A stretch of 64,000 nt of DNA from Prevotella sp. UBA6994 (GTDB lineage: Bacteria > Bacteroidota > Bacteroidia > Bacteroidales > Bacteroidaceae), in the NCBI GenBank assembly GCA_002449845.1, contig DJXW01000034.1:62001-126000 (forward strand). The letters run 5' to 3'. The stretch's first letter is position 1; each line of letters starts with the position of its first letter. Shown here in pieces: positions 16,333-23,605 of this stretch. Made by a program: the position numbers and the translations under genes. The notes under the pieces are model-generated. The model saw nothing but the letters and a program-made list of their open reading frames with translations. It searched no databases and was not told the DNA's origin.

Positions 16333-19300
16333 TTACTTTATGATGTATTTTTGTTTATTTCTAATAATTACACCTTTTTGGGGTTCTTTGATTAGATGAC
16401 CGTTCAAATCGTAATATTTGTTTTGGCCATTACTGTCAGTTGTTTGCAAATAATGAATATTGTCAACGTTGTTATCTGAACCATCTAATGACGTAAAGAA
16501 TGATTTAGCTATAGAATTTTTTGGAATAATGTATGCGCGACCAGGAGTAATATAAGCAGTAGGCTTTTCTGTAGAAACAGAATGCCATGTTTTATTTTCC
16601 TGCAAGATATAAGCCCCCATATTCGAGGCATCTTCATTTGAGATTTGACTTAATGTTCCATAAAACTCATAATCTATGATACCAGCATCGTCCATTTCTT
16701 CTGGAGTAGCAGTTATGGTTGTATTCATGGTACTTAATCCATCAATGGTTTTGTTTACAGTAATCAAATATGGTTTATTTGCCTTTATCTGATTTGTTTC
16801 AACGAATTGTATTGTATTTCCATCTTGTCCACTCATGGTGTATACTTTTATTCCATCAGGTAGTGTTTTCAAATCGTATGGTACACACAATGTAAAGGCA
16901 TCTGTGGTACTTGCATTGAATAATCTATTGTATCTAACACTATTTGCTTCAAATTGTATGGGAGCGAAAAAGTCTTTTTGGTCTATAATGACCACATTTT
17001 CCGTCTTACCATCGATAATGATGTTGTCCCCCCTTATGTTTGAAGAAACAGAAGGAAGGTAGTAAAGTGTATTGGGATTTGCATCACCCTCTTTAAGGTT
17101 TGTTATAGTTATACTTTCGTCTAATATGGCGTTAATGAGATTTAAAAACGTATAGTCTCTGTCATATAGATATTTGTATGCTTTCTTCACATCAGCTATC
17201 ATAGAAGCAGTTTGCTTTCCTTCAAACACTAATTTGTTTGGAACCTCTTTAATGATATCCGAGTGTCCAGACCACACAGACGTATAATTATAACCACGTC
17301 CCTCCAGAACATATATGGTTTCCAATCCTTTTATCCGACCGAATAGTTTTGCACTTCCTCCAGATGGAGCAAATCGCGGTTTTGAATAAATGATTTGAAT
17401 TGTGCTATAATCAAAATTAGAAGCATGACTAAGACCTGCTTCCATCTTTTCCAAACTACTTGGCAGTGTAACGGAATTGAATCGCATATATGGAAATACT
17501 AAACCTGAAAGTTTGTTTATAGTTTCTGGAATGACTAAATCAGTTATATGCGTTCCTTTAAGATATAAATCCACACCATTAGAGATTTCGTAAAGTGACT
17601 TTCCACAATTATTGCAAATCCACTTTTCAAGATTGGAAATATATAAGTTGACCTTGTTTGCTGTAATAACACCAAAAGCAGACGATCCAATAGAATCTAT
17701 TGAAGAAGGTAAAACTATCTTGCAAATATTTCTACAACTATAGAAAGTACGTTCACCGATAGTTTTCACACCATCTGCAATCGTTACAGACTTTAGACAT
17801 GTAGCCCCCCAGAATGTATTCGCCTCTATAGTTTCCACATTGCCAGGAACAATTAAATCTGTTACCAACTCATTATTATGATAGAGATTGTGTGCAAAAA
17901 TAAGTGGATTGCTTTGTCTTTCTGTGGGTCCCCAGTTACTGCCTTGATATTGTAAGTTTCCATATTTGATTTTACACCATGCTGAAATGTCTTGAATATA
18001 AACACCCTGTAATCCATAGCAGTTGCAAAATGCTTCTGTTCCTATATACTCTACTGTTTTCGGAATATCAATGCGCGTTAATGCTCTACAACCATAGAAA
18101 GCAAAGTTTCCTATTTTTGTTGTGTTCTGAGGAATATTGATACTTTCCAATTTCTTGCATTCCTGAAAAGCGCGTGGTCCTATCTCCGTAACGCCTATGG
18201 GTATATTTGCTGTTTGTAGATTTTCACAATACCAAAATGCGCCTCCAAGATTTACAACAGTATTGGGTAATTCTATTTCCCTCAAACTTGTGCAATGATA
18301 GAAAGCACCTTCTTCAATGGTCTCCAAATTAGGAGACTTCCCGAAGTTGATTTCTTCCAACGATGTACACCCACTAAAAGCATGAATACCAATGGTTTTC
18401 AAGGAATTGGGAAAAGAAACCGTTCCTATACGATTGCAATTGATAAAATTACCTATTTTGATTTCTGTCACTCCAGCTGGTATTATCAAATCGTTAATTT
18501 CCTTGCCTTTCAGATAAATCTTGTGAGCATAGTATGTCGGATTAGATTCTACATTCAAAAAACCATCATATTTACTGTCTCTTGCATTGGTAGGGTCAAA
18601 ATCAATGGCACACCAGTTTGCAATATCTCCGATGTCAACCTTTGTTAAATTGTTACAGCCAGAAAAAGATCCTTCTGCTATAGACTTTATGCCTTTTCCA
18701 AAACTGACAGATTCTAATCCTTTACAACCGCTAAAAACGTTTTGGTCAATGGTTACTAAAGAATTAGGTAAACTAACCGAAGAAAGATTATAGCAATATC
18801 CAAATGCCCCTCTGCCGATACTGACTACACCTTCTGGAATGGTTACACTTTTGACATCCATATTACCCATGAATGCACTTTCTGGGATTTCTTTCACATC
18901 GCTTGGGACAATGAAATTAGTAATGAGTTCTCCGTTATAATAAACATGGTGATCCATATAACCTCCATAAGAGGGATATGTATTTTGAAAAGGAGACTGC
19001 GTGATATAAATCCGCATCCAGTTCTCATAATTAGAAATATTGAGAGTCGGTAATCTTTCAAATGCCCAACTACCTACTGAAACTACAGATGCGGGTAAGT
19101 CGAGGCTGAGTAGATTATTGCATCCAGAGAAGGCCCCTTCTCCAATGAATTCTAATGTAGTAGGCAACACCACAGACGATAGTTTATCACACCCTCCACA
19201 CATAGCTTCAGGAATCTCTTTCAGTTGGTTTGGCAAAATTAACTTTTCCAATGCATTACAATCCATAAAAGCTCCATAATCAATAGATGTTACATTATTA

Positions 19301-19644
19301 GGAATCGTGATTTCTTTGAGAGAACAGCGTTCAAATGCAAGTGCCCCAATGCTTGTGATGGTATTTGGCAATTCTACACTATTTAGAGAATAACACGCAT
19401 TAAATGCATGAGGACCAACTGCATTGACAAGATACTTATTGTTGTTGTACTCTACATATTCGGGAACGATAACATCACCACTATAGGCACCACCCACAAT
19501 AGTTCCATGGTCTGAGATTGTAGTCACTGATACTGTGGATTTGTCGGCATTAATGTTGTAATAAATGCCGTCAACGATAAAATTGTAAGCCCATGCTTGA
19601 AGCATGACAGGAAACGTAAACATTAATAGAATTGTTCTTTTCAT
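16333..19644 (-). CDS. Large BspA-family leucine-rich-repeat surface protein
   Basis: The 1103-residue protein starts with a signal peptide (MKRTILLMFTFPVMLQAWA). NFIVDGIYYNI follows, the usual BspA-like opening. From about residue 60 to 760 it contains many LRR_5 repeats of the type SIGALAFERCSLKEITIPNNV. These are interrupted several times by a longer insert with a shared pattern: WCKIKYGN or WCAIDFDP, then a YxHxxYxxxxxITDLIVP segment. This suggests duplication of larger blocks. The C-terminal 280 residues hold a beta-rich domain ending YYDLNGHLIKEPQKGVIIRNKQKYIIK, a short C-terminal module frequent in secreted Prevotella proteins. Adhesion or matrix binding is expected from family knowledge. 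A structured region lies upstream. Confidence 0.92.
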   Translation of the reverse strand: MKRTILLMFTFPVMLQAWAYNFIVDGIYYNINADKSTVSVTTISDHGTIVGGAYSGDVIVPEYVEYNNNKYLVNAVGPHAFNACYSLNSVELPNTITSIGALAFERCSLKEITIPNNVTSIDYGAFMDCNALEKLILPNQLKEIPEAMCGGCDKLSSVVLPTTLEFIGEGAFSGCNNLLSLDLPASVVSVGSWAFERLPTLNISNYENWMRIYITQSPFQNTYPSYGGYMDHHVYYNGELITNFIVPSDVKEIPESAFMGNMDVKSVTIPEGVVSIGRGAFGYCYNLSSVSLPNSLVTIDQNVFSGCKGLESVSFGKGIKSIAEGSFSGCNNLTKVDIGDIANWCAIDFDPTNARDSKYDGFLNVESNPTYYAHKIYLKGKEINDLIIPAGVTEIKIGNFINCNRIGTVSFPNSLKTIGIHAFSGCTSLEEINFGKSPNLETIEEGAFYHCTSLREIELPNTVVNLGGAFWYCENLQTANIPIGVTEIGPRAFQECKKLESINIPQNTTKIGNFAFYGCRALTRIDIPKTVEYIGTEAFCNCYGLQGVYIQDISAWCKIKYGNLQYQGSNWGPTERQSNPLIFAHNLYHNNELVTDLIVPGNVETIEANTFWGATCLKSVTIADGVKTIGERTFYSCRNICKIVLPSSIDSIGSSAFGVITANKVNLYISNLEKWICNNCGKSLYEISNGVDLYLKGTHITDLVIPETINKLSGLVFPYMRFNSVTLPSSLEKMEAGLSHASNFDYSTIQIIYSKPRFAPSGGSAKLFGRIKGLETIYVLEGRGYNYTSVWSGHSDIIKEVPNKLVFEGKQTASMIADVKKAYKYLYDRDYTFLNLINAILDESITITNLKEGDANPNTLYYLPSVSSNIRGDNIIIDGKTENVVIIDQKDFFAPIQFEANSVRYNRLFNASTTDAFTLCVPYDLKTLPDGIKVYTMSGQDGNTIQFVETNQIKANKPYLITVNKTIDGLSTMNTTITATPEEMDDAGIIDYEFYGTLSQISNEDASNMGAYILQENKTWHSVSTEKPTAYITPGRAYIIPKNSIAKSFFTSLDGSDNNVDNIHYLQTTDSNGQNKYYDLNGHLIKEPQKGVIIRNKQKYIIK

Positions 19645-19713
19645 TTTTGAAATTATTATATGTTAATAAATAGATATATACATTTTTATCAACAAAAGGT
19701 ATTGACATGAAAA

Positions 19714-19957
19714 TGGCGTGGCCATCCTTATGCACTTAACCTAAGGGGCGAGCCCAGGAAAGGAACCCCTGCCATGTAATAAGAATGCAACCACGCCAAT
19801 GGACGTGTGCATAGCTTTTACACATGGCTGGGAATACCGACAAAGGCTTTTCCCTTCGCTATTAATCGTACTATTCCAAATAAGTTTCCTGGGCTTCTTC
19901 GGTTAAGTGCGAAATAATTAGCTATTGCATCAACGGCTCAGGATTTCTCCCCCAAAC
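19714..19957 (-). ncRNA. Structured RNA candidate upstream of the large BspA-like gene
   Basis: A -7 box TATATTTG (19964-19971, minus strand) would start a transcript near 19957. In the transcript, GCACUUAACC (19901-19910) can pair with GGUUAAGUGC (19732-19741), and AGCCCAGGAAA (19885-19895) with UUUCCUGGGCU (19751-19761). Together they make a long rod with asymmetric internal loops. A local hairpin and a GGAAUA/UAUUCC pair lie inside. A competing 7-bp stem joins 19715-19721 with 19791-19797. It is not tmRNA, RNase P RNA, SRP RNA or a riboswitch class that I recognise. It may be 6S-like in shape, a leader of the BspA gene, or a MITE whose ends are the long inverted repeats. Confidence 0.42.
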
Positions 19958-19963
19958 CGATTG

Positions 19964-19971
19964 CAAATATA
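19964..19971 (-). promoter_or_regulatory. -7 box of the structured RNA candidate
   Basis: TATATTTG on the minus strand fits TAnnTTTG. No exact TTTG is present at -33. Confidence 0.5.
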
Positions 19972-20059
19972 CAAATAATTTTATAAACTTTGTATGAGTT
20001 GGTGATTATTTTAGTATTAGCCTCTATTTTTTTATTAGTAGTCCAGAAAATGTGACGGG

Positions 20060-20704
20060 TTACTTTCCTGTTTCTTTCCATGCCGGAACAAACACTTGGC
20101 GCATGAGATAGAAGACCCAAATGGTGATGAACATTTGGAGAAACATGGTTGATATATGAAACCATGGGGATGTCGGGTAGATGTTTGTGGTGGCATAAAA
20201 GATGTTACAGACAAAGGGTAATAATTGCCATACGAGGATGGCAATGCCCAAATGCTTGAGTCTTCCGCCGTGTTGTGCTACCAAATGAATGCCGAAGATG
20301 ATGAGCGAAGCGGTGTATAGGGTGGAGATGATGCCTATTACAATGTGATAGGTGGCTAAAGCAGGGGAACCAAATTCGGGCATGGGGATGATATATCCGA
20401 ATAGTACACGTATCACATAGAATATAAGTGTAGCCCATAACGAACCTTTTGCCCATTTCATGGAAGTGGGAAAACTCATGATGAGTTGTCCCAGAATCCA
20501 TACAAATGTAATCCAATAAAGCATGTAAAACATTCCACCCCAAGAAGAACGTAGTATATGTTTCAGTCCGAGGATGGTTACGTCATTGGAATCGACATAT
20601 AAAATCAAGGGCTTGACGTAAACCAACATGATAGCCACGAGAGCTATGCGGAACCAAATCCTGAACTGTTTGTCTTTTTGGGGTGAAACGATGAAATTGT
20701 TCAT
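20060..20704 (-). CDS. Polytopic membrane protein, function unknown
   Basis: The 214-residue protein has about six hydrophobic segments: residues 18-36, 58-76, 87-105, 118-142, 152-170 and 184-202. It has no obvious catalytic motif. Charged loops are short and the N-terminus is cytoplasmic by the positive-inside pattern (FRIWFRIA). It begins 6 nt after the SGNH hydrolase gene and is probably co-transcribed with it. The pairing with an SGNH hydrolase suggests work on an envelope or exported glycan, but the sequence itself gives no function. Confidence 0.7.
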   Translation of the reverse strand: MNNFIVSPQKDKQFRIWFRIALVAIMLVYVKPLILYVDSNDVTILGLKHILRSSWGGMFYMLYWITFVWILGQLIMSFPTSMKWAKGSLWATLIFYVIRVLFGYIIPMPEFGSPALATYHIVIGIISTLYTASLIIFGIHLVAQHGGRLKHLGIAILVWQLLPFVCNIFYATTNIYPTSPWFHISTMFLQMFITIWVFYLMRQVFVPAWKETGK

Positions 20705-20710
20705 GAAGTC

Positions 20711-21520
20711 TTAAAATGTTGCGGGCAGGGTAAGTAATTGATAGAACAAAGTCTTTGCCATTCGCTCTTGTCCTTTGTCGTTAGGATGAAGTTGGTCGAT
20801 GTCGGGTTTGGCAAAGTATTGCAGGTGTTCTTCTAACAAGGGATACAATCCGCATGTCGCATTCCAGTCGATAACGGGAACTGCCCATAGATTGCCAGCC
20901 TCTTTCAAGCTCTGCACGTAGGCATCAACATATTCACCACATTTGTTTTGATAGGCTTCCGTCGGTTGTACGTTCTTGTCGTTAGGACCGAAATAACCGC
21001 GGTGAATAGGTGTGAGCAATACAATTTGTTTGGTGGGATAGAGTTTCTTCACGTGGTGAAGAGCCTTGTTGATACGTCCGCGATAGGTGGAGTCGGTAAT
21101 GATAGGAGTGCGCATCTTGCGTGTTTGTAGCGTTTTCATCTGTCCACGTGCGGCATAAACCTGTTCGTTACTTTCCGTGTACCATTCACCCACGGGTACA
21201 GAGTTGTTGAAGTCGTTGGTTCCGCAAAAGATGAGAATGGCATCTACATCATATCCATGCTCTTGGTGCAACTTATCCGCTTGGTTGGGAATATCGTTCC
21301 ATTGCCTTCCGCTTATGCCATAGACAAATGGGGTGATGTCAAGCCAGTCTTGCAAGAATCCCCAATACTTTTTCTTCGACCCACTGTTGCGTGGATCGGT
21401 GATAGAATCGCCCAAATAAGCTACTCGCTTTCCCTTCCAAGGATGTGTGAACGTGGTTTGTGGAATGGCTGGTACAGTCAGTATCAAACATGTCAATAAG
21501 ATAAAGAATCGTTTTGTCAT
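20711..21520 (-). CDS. Secreted SGNH/GDSL-family hydrolase
   Basis: The 269-residue protein has a signal peptide (MTKRFFILLTCLILTVPAIPQ). The SGNH blocks are clear: GDS with Ser39 in VAYLGDSITD, a GTND motif at 100-103, and D242/H245 in DQLHPNDKGQ. Gly70 in the ISG segment may supply the block II oxyanion residue. Family members remove acyl groups (often acetyl) from carbohydrates or lipids. The acceptor cannot be read. A -7 box TAATTTTG (21546-21553) lies about 25 nt before the start. Confidence 0.9.
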   Translation of the reverse strand: MTKRFFILLTCLILTVPAIPQTTFTHPWKGKRVAYLGDSITDPRNSGSKKKYWGFLQDWLDITPFVYGISGRQWNDIPNQADKLHQEHGYDVDAILIFCGTNDFNNSVPVGEWYTESNEQVYAARGQMKTLQTRKMRTPIITDSTYRGRINKALHHVKKLYPTKQIVLLTPIHRGYFGPNDKNVQPTEAYQNKCGEYVDAYVQSLKEAGNLWAVPVIDWNATCGLYPLLEEHLQYFAKPDIDQLHPNDKGQERMAKTLFYQLLTLPATF

Positions 21521-21617
21521 AAGAATGTTCTTTGGTTTATTATTACAAAATTAATGTTTTTCTGCGTAATAATCCTTTAAATAACTACAATATTAATCAT
21601 TTTTTACCAATCAACCC

Positions 21618-21647
21618 TTTGTTTTTAGAAAAAATGTCGTAAGTTTG
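21618..21647 (+). promoter_or_regulatory. Promoter of the metallophosphoesterase gene, start nearly leaderless
   Basis: TTTG (21618-21621), 18 nt and TAAGTTTG (21640-21647) match the consensus. The ATG is only 5 nt further on, where transcription would be expected to begin. Confidence 0.65.
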
Positions 21648-21652
21648 CACCC

Positions 21653-22750
21653 ATGAAAATTTGGTTTTTTGTTTTTACGCTCCTTCCCCTTTTGGGATGT
21701 ATCTATGTAGGATGGCACATTTGGCGCATCCTTCCTTTAGCAAATATTTATAAGGTTATCATCATCGCTTTGCTCTTGGGATGTTTCTCCATGTTGTTTG
21801 TCAACTTCTCCTTTGGGCTCGAACGATTCTCCCTTCCCGTGGCACGTGTCATTTATGCAATTGGTACATCGTCTATCTTTGTCTTGCTCTATCTTTTCAT
21901 GCTGTTCTTGGTGTTGGATTTAGGGCATCTGCTCCATCTCGTACCTACCTCATTCCTGCGAAATAGTGCGGTGGGCAGTTGGTCGGTGTTGGCAATCATG
22001 TTGACGTTTTTCATCTATGGCAACCTACATTATTATAATAAGGTGCGACAACCATTACAACTCACCACTACGAAACCATTGCCCAAGCCTGTGAAGATGG
22101 TGATGATTAGCGACTTGCACTTAGGTTACCATAACACACGGGCAGATTTTGAGAAATGGGTAGGCTTGATCAATGCCGAGAAACCAGACCTCGTCTTGAT
22201 TGCCGGTGATATTATTGACATTAGTCACAAACCAGTGATGGAGGAAAACATGGCAGAGGTGTTCCGCCAAATACAAGCGCCCATCTATGCTTGCTTAGGC
22301 AATCACGATTACTATGCTGGTGAACCCAAATCGGAACAATTTATCCGTGAGAGTGGTATTCACTTGCTGAAGGACAGTTGCATAACCTTACCTCAGGGTA
22401 TTACTCTCATCGGTCGTGATGACCGTACCAATATGCGACGCACCAGCGTCAAGGCATTGGCAAGCAAAGCCGATTTGTCTAAATATACCATTCTCCTTGA
22501 CCATCAGCCTTATCGTTTAGAAGAGGCTCAACAATGCAATATCGACTTCCAATTCAGCGGTCATACTCATTATGGACAGGTTTGGCCCATCAGTTGGATA
22601 GAAGATAGGTTGTATGAAGATGCCTTTGGACCGTTGCAAAAGGGTAACACTCATTATTACGTGAGCAGTGGAATCGGTATTTGGGGTGGTAAGTTCCGTA
22701 TAGGTACACATTCTGAATACGTCGTGGCAACGGTTGGAAATGAAGAATGA
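21653..22750 (+). CDS. Membrane-bound metallophosphoesterase
   Basis: The 365-residue protein has four membrane segments in residues 1-125, then a calcineurin-like phosphoesterase domain. Its metal ligands are visible: D154 and H156 (SDLHLG), D186 (AGDIID), N217-H218 (GNHDYY), H284 (DHQP), and the GHTH motif at 303-306. This is the YaeI-like layout. Relatives hydrolyse phosphodiesters, including in lipid metabolism. The C-terminus ends NEE inside the first copies of a GAAGAAT repeat, so the coding end merges into a 7-bp tandem array. Confidence 0.9.
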   Translation: MKIWFFVFTLLPLLGCIYVGWHIWRILPLANIYKVIIIALLLGCFSMLFVNFSFGLERFSLPVARVIYAIGTSSIFVLLYLFMLFLVLDLGHLLHLVPTSFLRNSAVGSWSVLAIMLTFFIYGNLHYYNKVRQPLQLTTTKPLPKPVKMVMISDLHLGYHNTRADFEKWVGLINAEKPDLVLIAGDIIDISHKPVMEENMAEVFRQIQAPIYACLGNHDYYAGEPKSEQFIRESGIHLLKDSCITLPQGITLIGRDDRTNMRRTSVKALASKADLSKYTILLDHQPYRLEEAQQCNIDFQFSGHTHYGQVWPISWIEDRLYEDAFGPLQKGNTHYYVSSGIGIWGGKFRIGTHSEYVVATVGNEE

Positions 22751-22873
22751 AGAATGAAGAATGAAGAATCAGCTGACGCCATTAAATGAAGAATTAGCTG
22801 ATGCCATTAAATGAAGAATGAAGAATCAGTTGACGCCATTTGGCTTTGATCAACCGATTCTTCATTCTTCATT
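22740..22873. repeat. GAAGAAT repeats and large hairpin between convergent genes
   Basis: GAAGAAT-type 7-mers start in the last codons of the phosphoesterase gene. They are followed by about three imperfect copies of a block reading GAATCAGCTGACGCCATTAAAT. The last block forms a hairpin with perfect 18-bp arms (22810-22827 and 22856-22873) and an inner stem GTTGA/TCAAC. The hairpin can act as a terminator for both convergent genes. Confidence 0.85.
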
Positions 22874-22886
22874 CTACATTCTTCAT

Positions 22887-23441
22887 TTATTTAAAGTATC
22901 TCTTCAAGAGTCCTGCGAAGCCAGCACCGTGGCGAGCCTCATCCTTTGCCATTTCGTGTACCGTGTCGTGAATAGCGTCAAAGCCGGCAGCTTTTGCTTC
23001 TTTGGCAATGCGGAACTTGTCTTCACATGCACCAGCCTCGGCAGCTGCACGCTTCTCAAGGTTGGTCTTGGTGTCCCAAACACATTCGCCCAACAGTTCG
23101 GCGAAACGACTGGCATGATCTGCTTCTTCAAAAGCATAACGCTTGAATGCCTCTGCAATTTCTGGGTAACCCTCACGATCGGCTTGGCGAGCCATTGCAA
23201 GATACATACCCACCTCACCACACTCACCATTGAAATGGTTGCGCAGGTCGTTAATCATTTCTTCGGGTACACCAGGCAACTTACCGTCACCAATCTTATG
23301 AACCGTAGCGTATGTTGTTTCGCCTTCATCCTTCAATTCAGAGAACTTAGATGCGGGAGCCTTACAGATAGGGCATTTCTCGGGTGCCTCTGTTCCTTCA
23401 TAAATGTAGCCACAAACGGCGCAAATAAATTTTTTCTTCAT
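22887..23441 (-). CDS. Rubrerythrin with N-terminal rubredoxin domain (reverse type)
   Basis: The 184-residue protein has a rubredoxin-like iron site made by C7, C10, C23 and C26, followed by a ferritin-like di-iron domain. Ligand-rich helices include GECGEVGMYLAMARQ, YAFEEADHASRF and AKDEARHG. In classical rubrerythrin the rubredoxin part is C-terminal, so this is the reversed arrangement. Such proteins reduce hydrogen peroxide in anaerobes using rubredoxin or NADH-linked donors. It stands alone with a strong promoter. Confidence 0.93.
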   Translation of the reverse strand: MKKKFICAVCGYIYEGTEAPEKCPICKAPASKFSELKDEGETTYATVHKIGDGKLPGVPEEMINDLRNHFNGECGEVGMYLAMARQADREGYPEIAEAFKRYAFEEADHASRFAELLGECVWDTKTNLEKRAAAEAGACEDKFRIAKEAKAAGFDAIHDTVHEMAKDEARHGAGFAGLLKRYFK

Positions 23442-23492
23442 AATGTTTTGTTGTTTAAATAGTTAATAAATCTTGTTCTGCTTGTTCTTTTG

Positions 23493-23523
23493 CAAAGATA
23501 GTGTAATTCCTTTAAAGTGCAAA
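23493..23523 (-). promoter_or_regulatory. Promoter of the rubrerythrin gene
   Basis: TTTG (23520-23523), exactly 19 nt, and TATCTTTG (23493-23500) on the minus strand make a perfect consensus promoter. The leader is about 45 nt. Confidence 0.85.
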
Positions 23524-23605
23524 GTTTTTTACATTTTTTTATGTATTTTAAAGTGAAAGGGCAAATCTCTCACCCTTTCACTTCTTACCTCTCATCTCTC
23601 ACTTC

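Noticed and set aside
19714..19957. tmRNA, RNase P RNA, SRP RNA or a known riboswitch as the identity of the structured region
   Set aside because: The tRNA-like ends of tmRNA, the conserved RNase P and SRP cores, and the cores of cobalamin, TPP, SAM and FMN riboswitches are not seen.
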